Source: Cellulosimicrobium sp. Marseille-Q4280
GTDB taxonomy: Bacteria; Actinomycetota; Actinomycetes; Actinomycetales; Cellulomonadaceae
Direction of reading: 5' to 3'
Length of the DNA stretch: 64,000 nt
Assembly (NCBI RefSeq): GCF_943181405.1
Contig: NZ_CALPBY010000007.1
Location: forward strand, 248,001 to 312,000
Every line of letters begins with the position of its first letter. The first letter of the stretch is position 1. The translations under genes were made by a program, and so were the position numbers. Positions 46,742-54,542 of this stretch are shown piece by piece. The notes beneath the pieces were generated by a model, which had not been told where the DNA came from, did no database searches, and saw only the letters and a list, made by a program, of their open reading frames with translations.

Positions 46742-48222
46742 CAGTACGTGCTCCCCTCGATCAGGTAGGACGCCAGGCCGTGCCGGCCGCCCTCGCGGCC
46801 GTAGCCGGACTCCTTGTAGCCGCCGAACGGGCTCGTCGGGTCGAACCGGTTGAAGGTGTTCGACCACACGACGCCCGCGCGCAGCCGGTCGGCCATCCAG
46901 AGGATGCGCGACCCCTTCTCGGTCCAGATCCCCGCCGAGAGACCGTAGGGCGTGTTGTTGGCCTTGGCGACGGCCTCGGCCGGCGTCCGGAAGGTCAGGA
47001 CGCTGAGGACCGGACCGAAGATCTCCTCGCGCGCGATGCGGTGCGCCGCGGAGACACCGGTGAAGAGCGTCGGCGCGAACCAGTACCCCGACTCCGGCAG
47101 CTCGCACGCCGGGCTCCACCGCGTCGCGCCCTCGGCGACGCCCGCCTCGGTGAGCTCGGTGATGCGGGCGAGCTGCTGCGGCGAGTTGATGGCGCCGACG
47201 TCGGTGTTCTTGTCCATCGGGTCGCCCACGCGCAGCGTGCCGAGGCGTGCCTTGAGCCGCTCGACGAGCTCCTCGGCGATCGACTCCTGGACGAGGAGCC
47301 GCGAGCCCGCGCAGCACACCTGGCCCTGGTTGAAGAAGATGCCGTTGACGATGCCCTCGATCGCCTGGTCGACCGGCGCGTCGTCGAACACGATGTTCGC
47401 GGCCTTGCCGCCGAGCTCGAGGGTCGCGTGCTTGCGCGTCCCGGCGATCTGCTGCGCGATGCGCTTGCCGACCGCCGTCGACCCGGTGAACGCGACCTTG
47501 TCGACGCCGGGGTGCACGACGAGCGCCGCGCCCGTGGACCCGGCCCCGGTGACGATGTTCACGACGCCGGGCGGCAGCTCGGCCTGCCGCAGGAGGTCCG
47601 CGAAGAGCAGCGCCGTGAGCGGCGTCGTCTCCGCGGGCTTGAGCACCACGGTGTTCCCTGTCGCGAGCGCCGGTGCGATCTTCCACGCGAGCATGAGCAG
47701 CGGGAAGTTCCACGGGATGACCTGCGCGGCGACGCCGTGCGGGCGGGGGGCGGCGCCGTAGCCCGCGTGCTCGAGCTTGTCGGCCCAGCCCGCGTAGTAG
47801 AAGAAGTGGGCGGCGGCCGTCGGGACGTCGACGTCGCGCGCCTCGCGGATGGGCTTGCCGTTGTCGAGCGTCTCGAGGACGGCGAACTCGCGGGCCCGCT
47901 CGGCGAGGAGCCGTGCGATGCGGAAGAGGTACTTCGCACGCTCACGGCCCGGCATGGGCCCCCAGACCTTCTCCTGGGCGCGGCGGGCGGCGCGGACGGC
48001 GCGGTCGACGTCGTCCTCGGTGGCCTCCGCGACCTCCGCGAGCACCTCCTCGGTGGCCGGGTTGACGGTCTTGAACGAGCCGTCGTCGGACGCCGCGGTG
48101 AACTCGCCGTCGATGAAGAGGCCGTACGACGACGCGATGTCGACGACGGCGCGCGACTCGGGGGCCGGGGCGTACTCGAACGGCGAGCCGGCGGTGGTCG
48201 GGGTGCTGCTCGTGGTGCTCAT
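46741..48222 (-). CDS. NAD(P)-dependent aldehyde dehydrogenase
   Basis: 493 aa. QVIPWNFPLLMLAWKIAPALATGNTVVLKPAE, VAFTGSTAVGK, catalytic Glu in LELGGKAANIVF, and catalytic Cys in FFNQGQVCCAGSR are all present. FGGYKESGYGREGGRHGLASYL ends the protein early, without the usual 'YTExKTV' tail, which the short partner supplies. Between deoC and the truncated ALDH it probably oxidises acetaldehyde made by DeoC to acetate. Substrate is inferred from context. Confidence 0.9.
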   Translation of the reverse strand: MSTTSSTPTTAGSPFEYAPAPESRAVVDIASSYGLFIDGEFTAASDDGSFKTVNPATEEVLAEVAEATEDDVDRAVRAARRAQEKVWGPMPGRERAKYLFRIARLLAERAREFAVLETLDNGKPIREARDVDVPTAAAHFFYYAGWADKLEHAGYGAAPRPHGVAAQVIPWNFPLLMLAWKIAPALATGNTVVLKPAETTPLTALLFADLLRQAELPPGVVNIVTGAGSTGAALVVHPGVDKVAFTGSTAVGKRIAQQIAGTRKHATLELGGKAANIVFDDAPVDQAIEGIVNGIFFNQGQVCCAGSRLLVQESIAEELVERLKARLGTLRVGDPMDKNTDVGAINSPQQLARITELTEAGVAEGATRWSPACELPESGYWFAPTLFTGVSAAHRIAREEIFGPVLSVLTFRTPAEAVAKANNTPYGLSAGIWTEKGSRILWMADRLRAGVVWSNTFNRFDPTSPFGGYKESGYGREGGRHGLASYLIEGSTY

Positions 48223-48245
48223 CTGTTGCTGTCCTCGGGTTCCGC

Positions 48246-49307
48246 TCAGTCGACGGTCACGTAGTCCGGGCCCCAGTAGGCACCCGTGGCGAGCTTGTTG
48301 CGCTGCATGAGCACGTCGTTGAGCAGCGACGACGCGCCGAACCGGAACCAGTCCGGGTCCAGCCACTGCGGGCCGGCGACCTCGTTGACGGCGACCAGGT
48401 ACTTGATCGCGTCCTTGGAGGTCTTGATGCCGCCCGCGGGCTTGACGCCGACCTGGACGCCCGTGAGCGCGAGGAAGTCGCGCACCGCCTCGAGCATGAC
48501 GACCGTCACCGGCAGCGTCGCGGCGGGGGAGACCTTGCCCGTGCTGGTCTTGATGAAGTCGGCGCCCGCGAGCATCGCGAGCCACGACGCGCGGCGCACG
48601 TTGTCGTACGTCGCGAGCTCGCCCGTCTCGAGGATGACCTTGAGGTGGGCGTGGCGCCCGTTCGCGCGGCACTCCTCGCGCACGGCGACGATGTCGTCGT
48701 AGACCTGCTCGTACCGGCCGGAGAGGAACGCGCCGCGGTCGATGACCATGTCGATCTCGTCGGCACCCGCCTCGACGGCGTCGCGCGTGTCGGCGAGCCG
48801 CACGGCGCGGGTCGCGCGTCCGGACGGGAACGCCGTCGAGACGGCGGCGACCTTGACGCCCGTGCCCGCGAGCGCCTCGACGGCGACCGGGACCATGTCG
48901 TTGTACACGCAGACCGCCGCGGCGGCCGGGCACGTCGGGTCGTTGGGCTCGGGGCGCACGGCCTTGGCGGCGAGCGCGCGGACCTTGCCGGGCGTGTCGG
49001 CGCCCTCGAGCGTCGTGAGGTCGACCATGCGGATGATCGTGTCGAGCGCCCAGGCCTTCGACGTGGTCTTGATCGAGCGCGTGCCGAGCATGGCCGCACG
49101 GCCGTCGGCGCCGACCTTGTCGACCCCTGGCAGGCCGTGCAGGTAGCGGCGCCAGCCGGTGTCGTCGAGGACGGCGGAGCCGGTCACGGAGCGGGCGAGC
49201 TCGGCGATCTCGACGGCGGGACGGTCGGCGGGTGCCGGGGCCGCCGGGGCCGCGTCGGAGCCCGCCGGGCCGGTCTCCCGGACCGACGGCGGTGTCGTGG
49301 TGCTCAT
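48246..49307 (-). CDS. deoC: deoxyribose-phosphate aldolase
   Basis: 353 aa. Cleaves deoxyribose 5-phosphate to glyceraldehyde 3-phosphate and acetaldehyde. VCVYNDMVPVAVEAL, EIDMVIDRGAFLSG (~185), KVILETGEL (Lys), ADFIKTSTGKVSPAATLPV with the Schiff-base Lys (~238) and VGVKPAGGIKTSKDAI (~290) are intact. It is the eukaryote-like long form with ~50 extra N-terminal residues. ATG 49307 follows minus-strand TAACCT by 6 nt (leaderless). Confidence 0.95.
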   Translation of the reverse strand: MSTTTPPSVRETGPAGSDAAPAAPAPADRPAVEIAELARSVTGSAVLDDTGWRRYLHGLPGVDKVGADGRAAMLGTRSIKTTSKAWALDTIIRMVDLTTLEGADTPGKVRALAAKAVRPEPNDPTCPAAAAVCVYNDMVPVAVEALAGTGVKVAAVSTAFPSGRATRAVRLADTRDAVEAGADEIDMVIDRGAFLSGRYEQVYDDIVAVREECRANGRHAHLKVILETGELATYDNVRRASWLAMLAGADFIKTSTGKVSPAATLPVTVVMLEAVRDFLALTGVQVGVKPAGGIKTSKDAIKYLVAVNEVAGPQWLDPDWFRFGASSLLNDVLMQRNKLATGAYWGPDYVTVD

Positions 49308-49313
49308 CGCCCC

Positions 49314-49319
49314 AGGTTA
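49314..49319 (-). promoter_or_regulatory. -10 hexamer TAACCT for leaderless deoC
   Basis: Minus-strand TAACCT ends 6 nt before the deoC ATG (49307). Confidence 0.55.
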
Positions 49320-49355
49320 CCCGTCGGTACGGTGCCGCGGATCGGAGAAGCGTGG

Positions 49356-49361
49356 CAGTCT
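49356..49361 (+). promoter_or_regulatory. weak -10-like CAGTCT before the small gene at 49368
   Basis: CAGTCT then GCCGCC (6 nt) then ATG; weaker match (first base C). Confidence 0.35.
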
Positions 49362-49367
49362 GCCGCC

Positions 49368-49607
49368 ATGATCACGCTGATGGACCGATTCCTGCAGGAC
49401 ACGCTCACACCGCGTGTGCGGGAGGCCGTCATCGCCTTCGCCGAGTCCGACGTCGGCTACCTGGAGATCACGGGTGACGTGTACAGCGCCGAGCTCTTCC
49501 GCGCGGACGGCGTGGCGGTCGTCCTCGACGAGCTCGATCCGGACGCCGAGATGCGCGTGCCACTCGAGGACTTCGTCCGGCTGGTCCGCGGTCGCACTCC
49601 CCGGTGA
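49368..49607 (+). CDS. small hypothetical protein
   Basis: 79 aa, MITLMDRFLQDTLTPRVREAV, then a strand-rich part (GYLEITGDVYSAELFRADGVAVVLDEL) and an acidic-to-basic tail. It starts divergently from deoC and ends before pgm on the other strand. Composition and length look coding but I do not recognise it. Confidence 0.55.
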   Translation: MITLMDRFLQDTLTPRVREAVIAFAESDVGYLEITGDVYSAELFRADGVAVVLDELDPDAEMRVPLEDFVRLVRGRTPR

Positions 49608-49679
49608 CTGTCCCGCCCGACCGCGTCGAACGAGGTCCCTCGACGAGGCGATGACGCCGTCGTGGCGGTGTCCGACGTC

Positions 49680-51536
49680 CTACAGGCCGAGCGCGCGCGA
49701 CATGTCGGCCTTCACGCGGTCGATCCGCTCGCGGGCGAACGCGCGGGCTGCGGTGAGGTCGTCGTGGGACGCGTCCGCGGCGACCGGGACGACGACCTCG
49801 AGGTAGCACTTCACCTTGGGCTCGGTCCCGCTCGGGCGCACGATGACGCGCGTCGAGTCGGCGGTGAGGAGCCGGACGCCGTCGGTCGGCGGGAGGCCGT
49901 CGAGCCCAGCGGAGAGGTCGGCGACGTCGGTCACCCCGGCGCCGGCGAGGGTGCGCGGCGGCGCCGAGCGCAGGTGCGTCATGGTGTCGCCGATGCGGTC
50001 GAGGTCGGTGAACCGCGCCGAGAGCTGGTCGCTCACGTGGAGGCCGTGCCGGCGCGCGAGGTCGTCGAGCGCGTCGACGAGCGTGCGGCCCTCGGCCTTG
50101 AGGCGGTTGGCGAGCTGCGCGACGAGCAGCGCGGCGCTGATGCCGTCCTTGTCGCGCACGTGCGCGGGGTCGACGCAGTAGCCGAGGGCCTCCTCGTACC
50201 CGAACACGAGGCCGTCGACGCGGCTGATCCACTTGAACCCGGTGAGGGTCGTCGCGAAGCCCAGGCCGTGCGCCGCGGCGATGCGCGAGAGCAGGCGGGA
50301 GGAGACGACCGAGCACGCGAGCACGCCACCGGCCGCCCCCGAGGAGGCGGCCCGTCGCGCGACGTCCTCGCCGAGCAGCGCACCGACCTCGTCGCCGTGC
50401 AGCATGCGCCAGCCGTTCGACCGCGCCGTCTCGGCGCCCTGGTACGTCCCGACGCGCGGGTCGTAGACCGCGACGGCGCACCGGTCGGCGTCCGGGTCGT
50501 TCGCGAGCACCACGTCCGCGCCCGCGTCCTGCGCGTACGCGAGCGCGAGGTCCATCGCGCCCGGCTCCTCGGGGTTCGGGAAGGACACGGACGGGAAGTC
50601 CGGGTCCGGGTCCAGCTGCTCCTCCACGGGCACGACGGTCGTGAACCCGGCCTCGCGCAGGACGTGCGCCACGACGGCGCCGCCCACGCCGTGCAGCGCG
50701 GTGGTGACGACCTTGAGCCGGCGGGGAGCGCCGTCGGACAGCGCGAGGACGGACGCGGCGTAGGCGCGGACGACGTCCCGTCCGAGCACCGTCCACCCGT
50801 CGCCCGCGCGCGGTACGGAACGGGCCGGCCCGACGGCGGCGATCGCCGCCGCGATGCGCGCGTCGTACGGCGGGACGATCTGAGCGCCCTGACCGCCGTC
50901 GGTGACCACCCGGCCGCCGAGGTACACCTTGTAGCCGTTGTCCGCCGGCGGGTTGTGGCTCGCGGTGACCATGACGCCCGCGTCCGCGTCGAGGTGGCGC
51001 ACGGCGAACGCGAGGACCGGCGTGGGCAGCGCGCTCGGCAGGACCGAGACGTCGAGGCCGGCGGCGGTCAGGACCGCGGCCGTGTCGACGGCGAACGCGC
51101 GCGAGCGGTGCCGCGCGTCGAAGCCGACGACCACCCGGGGCCGCGTGCCGCTGCCCAGCGCGTCGAGCAGGTACGCACCCAGCCCGGCCGCGGCACGCAC
51201 GACGACCGCCCGGTTCATGCGGTGGGGTCCCGCCGCCATCGCTCCGCGCAGGCCGGCCGTGCCGAACTCCAGCGGGCCGGAGAACCGGTCCCGCAGCTCG
51301 GCGAGCGCCGCGCGGCGCACGTCGTGCTTCCGGGGGTCGGGGGAGTCGGCGAGGTCCAGCAGGTGGCGCAGGTCCGCCTGGTCGCCCGCGTCGACGTCGT
51401 CGTCGATCCACGCCGCGACGCGCTCGAGGAACGCGGCGTGCGCCGAGCCCGGGTCGAACGACGGGTCGTCGGTGGCGTCGGCCGGAACGCTCGGCCTGGA
51501 CGTCTTCCCCCGCGGGGACGTGGCACGCTCGGTCAT
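49680..51536 (-). CDS. phospho-sugar mutase (phosphoglucomutase/phosphomannomutase family, probable phosphopentomutase role)
   Basis: 618 aa, alpha-D-phosphohexomutase superfamily. Residues: the phosphoserine loop VMVTASHNPPADNGYKVYLG (Ser in TASHNP, ~153), the metal loop DPDADRCAV (~345), sugar-binding GYEEALGYCVDP (~450) and phosphate-binding RPSGTEPKVKCY (~580). Long forms next to purine nucleoside phosphorylase can interconvert ribose 1- and 5-phosphate (PgmB/Pmm type, compare Rv3308). It lies 1 bp from punA in the same operon. Confidence 0.9.
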   Translation of the reverse strand: MTERATSPRGKTSRPSVPADATDDPSFDPGSAHAAFLERVAAWIDDDVDAGDQADLRHLLDLADSPDPRKHDVRRAALAELRDRFSGPLEFGTAGLRGAMAAGPHRMNRAVVVRAAAGLGAYLLDALGSGTRPRVVVGFDARHRSRAFAVDTAAVLTAAGLDVSVLPSALPTPVLAFAVRHLDADAGVMVTASHNPPADNGYKVYLGGRVVTDGGQGAQIVPPYDARIAAAIAAVGPARSVPRAGDGWTVLGRDVVRAYAASVLALSDGAPRRLKVVTTALHGVGGAVVAHVLREAGFTTVVPVEEQLDPDPDFPSVSFPNPEEPGAMDLALAYAQDAGADVVLANDPDADRCAVAVYDPRVGTYQGAETARSNGWRMLHGDEVGALLGEDVARRAASSGAAGGVLACSVVSSRLLSRIAAAHGLGFATTLTGFKWISRVDGLVFGYEEALGYCVDPAHVRDKDGISAALLVAQLANRLKAEGRTLVDALDDLARRHGLHVSDQLSARFTDLDRIGDTMTHLRSAPPRTLAGAGVTDVADLSAGLDGLPPTDGVRLLTADSTRVIVRPSGTEPKVKCYLEVVVPVAADASHDDLTAARAFARERIDRVKADMSRALGL

Positions 51537-51537
51537 G

Positions 51538-52389
51538 TCACACCAGCTTCGCGATGTCGGCCAGGAGGGCGCTGATACGGGGGCCCGCGGCCTGGCCGGC
51601 CTCGATGACCTCCGCGTGGGAGAGCGGCGTCGGGCTGATCCCCGCCGCGAGGTTCGTCACGAGCGAGATGCCGAGCACGTCGAGGCCGCAGTGCCGGGCG
51701 GCGATGGCCTCGATCGTCGTCGACATCCCGACCAGGTCCGCGCCGATGGCCCGCGCCATGCGGACCTCGGCCGGCGTCTCGTAGTGCGGCCCGGGGAACT
51801 GGGCGTACACGCCCTCGGCGAGGCTCGGGTCGACGCGGCGCGCGAGCTCGCGCAGGCGCGGCGAGTACACGTCGGTGAGGTCGACGAACGTCGGCCCCTC
51901 GAGCGGGCTGCGGCCCGTGAGGTTGATGTGGTCGGAGAGCAGGACGGGCGTGCCCGCGGCCCAGTCGGTGTTCAGGCCGCCGCACCCGTTCGTGAGGATC
52001 AGGGTCTCCGCCCCCGTCGCGGCGGCGGTCCGCACGCCGTGCACGACGGCGCGCACGCCCTTGCCCTCGTACAGGTGCGTGCGCGAGCCGATGACCAGGG
52101 CGTGGCGCACCGAGCCGTCCGCGCGCTCGACCCGGATCGAGCGCGTCACGGACAGGTGTCCGACGACCGCCGTCGCGGAGAAGCCGGGGATCTCGGCGGT
52201 GGGGATCTCGGCGACGACGTCGCCCAGGAGCTCCGCGGCGCCGCCCCAGCCCGAGCCGAGCACGAGCGCCATGTCGTGCCCGTCGACCCCGGTCGCCTCG
52301 GCGATGTGGTCCGCGGCGGCCCGCGCCACGACGAAGGGTTCGGTGCTCGGGTCGTCGAGCGAGGGTGTGCTCGGAGGCGTCGTCGTCAT
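51538..52389 (-). CDS. punA: purine nucleoside phosphorylase
   Basis: 283 aa, trimeric-PNP family. LGSGWGGAAELLG (~44), GHLSVTR, RTHLYEGKGVRAVVHGVR (~104), TNGCGGLNTDW (~133), GPHYETPAEVRMARAIGADLVGMSTTIEAIAARH (~199-232) and SLVTNLAAG (~245) are complete. Phosphorolyses inosine/guanosine. With add upstream and the mutase downstream it completes purine nucleoside breakdown. ATG 52389 follows minus-strand TAGCCT by 7 nt. Confidence 0.96.
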   Translation of the reverse strand: MTTTPPSTPSLDDPSTEPFVVARAAADHIAEATGVDGHDMALVLGSGWGGAAELLGDVVAEIPTAEIPGFSATAVVGHLSVTRSIRVERADGSVRHALVIGSRTHLYEGKGVRAVVHGVRTAAATGAETLILTNGCGGLNTDWAAGTPVLLSDHINLTGRSPLEGPTFVDLTDVYSPRLRELARRVDPSLAEGVYAQFPGPHYETPAEVRMARAIGADLVGMSTTIEAIAARHCGLDVLGISLVTNLAAGISPTPLSHAEVIEAGQAAGPRISALLADIAKLV

Positions 52390-52396
52390 GCCGCCC

Positions 52397-52402
52397 AGGC
52401 TA
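52397..52402 (-). promoter_or_regulatory. -10 hexamer TAGCCT for leaderless punA-mutase operon
   Basis: Minus-strand TAGCCT ends 7 nt before the punA ATG. Confidence 0.55.
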
Positions 52403-52514
52403 GTCCTCCCGCCGCGCGCTGACCTGGGGTGCGGCCGACCGGGCCGCCGCCCCGCCATGTCGGGACCTCGGCAGGCCGTCTCGCATCGTGACACGCGCGG
52501 GCCGTCCGGCCTGA

Positions 52515-52520
52515 CAGAAT
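52515..52520 (+). promoter_or_regulatory. -10-like CAGAAT for the lpdA-type gene
   Basis: CAGAAT then GGGCCGC (7 nt) then GTG 52528. The string CAGAATGGGC is shared with trpS. The in-frame ATG at 52519 overlaps the hexamer and so is probably not used. Confidence 0.5.
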
Positions 52521-52527
52521 GGGCCGC

Positions 52528-53970
52528 GTGACCCACGAGACCCTCGACCGTCAGGCCACCCGGATCGTCGTCGTGGGAGGTGGTCCCGGCGGTTACGAGG
52601 CGGCTCTCGTCGCCCGTCGGCTCGGGGGCGACGTCACGGTCGTCGAGCGCCAGGGGATGGGCGGCGCGGCCGTCCTCACGGACGTCGTCCCGTCGAAGAC
52701 GCTCATCGCGACCGCCGACTGGATGACGATCGCCGAGCGCGCCGCCGACCTCGGCATCCGCCTCCCCGTCGACACCGCCAAGGCGCAGCACCCGGCGATG
52801 CGCCGCCACATCGTCGACCTCGACGCCGTCAACACGCGCGTCATGGCGCTCGCGGCCGCGCAGTCGGCCGACATCCGGGCGCGCCTCGAGCGCGAGGGCG
52901 TGCGCGTCGTGACAGGCACGGGCCGGCTCGACGGCCCGTCCCGCGTCGTGGTCGAGGGCGGTGGCGGTGCGGGCGCCGACGTCACGCTCGACGCCGACGT
53001 GATCCTCCTCGCGCTGGGCTCCACGCCGCGCACGCTGCCCACCGCGCAGCCCGACGGCGAGCGCATCCTCACGTGGACGCAGCTCTACCACCTCACCGAG
53101 CTGCCCGAGCGCCTGATCGTCGTCGGTTCGGGCGTCACGGGCGCCGAGTTCGCGGGCGCGTACAACGCGCTCGGCTCGGACGTCGTGCTCGTGTCGAGCC
53201 GTGACCGCGTGCTCCCCGGCGAGGACGCCGACGCCGCCGAGCTCCTCGAGGGCGTCTTCCGGTCGCGCGGCATGACCGTCATGTCGCGCTCGCGGGCCGA
53301 GTCCGCGGTCCGCACGGCCGACGGCGTCGAGGTGACGCTCTCCGACGGCCGCGTGATCACCGGCTCGCACGTGCTGCTCGCGGTCGGGTCGATCCCCTCG
53401 ACGCACGGCATCGGTCTGGAGGAGGCCGGGGTGCGCCTCGCGCCGAGCGGGCACGTCGAGGTCGACAAGGTGTCGCGCACGTCGGCGCGAGGGGTCTACG
53501 CGGCAGGGGACTGCACCGGCATCCTGCCCCTCGCGTCCGTCGCGGCGATGCAGGGCCGCGTCGCGATGTCGCACGCGCTCGGCGACGCCGTCGCGCCGAT
53601 CAAGCTCCGCACGGTCGCCGCGAACATCTTCACCGCTCCCGAGATCGCGACCGTCGGGTACAGCGAGGAGCAGCTCAAGGCCCAGAGCAGCAAGTACGTC
53701 ACGACCACGCTCCCGCTCGCGCGCAACCCGCGGGCGAAGATGCTCGGCATGCGCGACGGCTTCGTCAAGCTCTTCGCGCACCCGGAGGCGGGGGTCGTGC
53801 TGGGCGGCGTCGTCGTCGCGCCGCGCGCGAGCGAGCTGATCTTCCCCATCACGCTCGCCGTGTCGCACCGCCTCACGGTGGACGACGTCGCGTCCGCCTT
53901 CACGGTGTACCCGTCGCTCTCGGGGTCGATCGCCGAGGTCGCACGCATGCTGCACCACCGCGAGGACTGA
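52528..53970 (+). CDS. lpdA: LpdA-type flavoprotein disulfide-reductase homologue (NAD(P)H:quinone reductase)
   Basis: 480 aa. FAD motif VVVGGGPGGYEAAL (~12-25), NAD motif VVGSGVTGAEFAGAYNALG (~199-217), second FAD block GVYAAGDCTGILPL (~321-334) and the dimerisation domain. The redox pair C-x4-C of lipoamide dehydrogenases is missing: the site reads GMGGAAVLTDVVPSKTLI. This matches mycobacterial LpdA (Rv3303c), a quinone reductase, also encoded near punA and the mutase. GTG 52528 is favoured by the promoter spacing; ATG 52519 adds three residues. Confidence 0.9.
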   Translation: MTHETLDRQATRIVVVGGGPGGYEAALVARRLGGDVTVVERQGMGGAAVLTDVVPSKTLIATADWMTIAERAADLGIRLPVDTAKAQHPAMRRHIVDLDAVNTRVMALAAAQSADIRARLEREGVRVVTGTGRLDGPSRVVVEGGGGAGADVTLDADVILLALGSTPRTLPTAQPDGERILTWTQLYHLTELPERLIVVGSGVTGAEFAGAYNALGSDVVLVSSRDRVLPGEDADAAELLEGVFRSRGMTVMSRSRAESAVRTADGVEVTLSDGRVITGSHVLLAVGSIPSTHGIGLEEAGVRLAPSGHVEVDKVSRTSARGVYAAGDCTGILPLASVAAMQGRVAMSHALGDAVAPIKLRTVAANIFTAPEIATVGYSEEQLKAQSSKYVTTTLPLARNPRAKMLGMRDGFVKLFAHPEAGVVLGGVVVAPRASELIFPITLAVSHRLTVDDVASAFTVYPSLSGSIAEVARMLHHRED

Positions 53971-54010
53971 GCACCCGGGCGACGGGCCGTGCCACGCCGG
54001 AGGGAGCGCG

Positions 54011-54484
54011 CTACAGCCTCGCCTCGACCCGCAGCGTCCCGGCGGCGTAGGCGAGATCGGTGATCTCGAGGCCCGGCAGGGTCCCGGCCAGCCCGGCGGC
54101 GAGGAGCGCCTGCACGTCGAGGGCGAGCCGCGCGTCGGGCAGCACGCGGACCGCGTCCGCGGGGAGGCCCTTCGACCGCAACGCACCCTGGAGCGGGCCC
54201 TCGGCCATCCCGAGCAGCTTGTGCGCGGGGAGCCCGGCGGCGCTCGCCTCCACGGCGACGACCGCCGTCCCCGCGACGAACGACTCGACGCGCAGCGTCC
54301 CGCGGACGACGGGGACGAGCCGCGCCGCGAGCCGCAGGGCCGACGGCGGGTCGGGCACCTCGCGCAGGTCGAGGACCACGCGCACGTCGTCGCCCTCGCC
54401 GGTCACCGAGCGCACGAACGGGGGCAGCGCCCCGGACGCACGCGCGAGCTCGACGGCCTCGGTCACGGTCAGCTCGATACGCAC
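54011..54484 (-). CDS. hypothetical protein, alpha/beta, possibly lipid-binding-like
   Basis: 157 aa, no signal or membrane segment. Alternating strands (VRVVLDLREV, GTLRVESFVAGTAVVAVEA, LALDVQALLAAGLAGTLPGLEITDLAYAAGTLRVEARL) suggest a curved beta structure. I do not recognise a family. GTG 54484 lies 6 nt after minus-strand TAAGGT. Convergent with the lpdA-type gene, 40 bp apart. Confidence 0.65.
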   Translation of the reverse strand: MRIELTVTEAVELARASGALPPFVRSVTGEGDDVRVVLDLREVPDPPSALRLAARLVPVVRGTLRVESFVAGTAVVAVEASAAGLPAHKLLGMAEGPLQGALRSKGLPADAVRVLPDARLALDVQALLAAGLAGTLPGLEITDLAYAAGTLRVEARL

Positions 54485-54490
54485 CGGCCG

Positions 54491-54496
54491 ACCTTA
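54491..54496 (-). promoter_or_regulatory. -10 hexamer TAAGGT for leaderless gene at 54484
   Basis: Minus-strand TAAGGT ends 6 nt before the GTG at 54484. Confidence 0.5.
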
Positions 54497-54542
54497 ACCC
54501 GGGCTCACCGCGCTCGCGGGCGGGGGCCGGCGTCGGCCGCGC

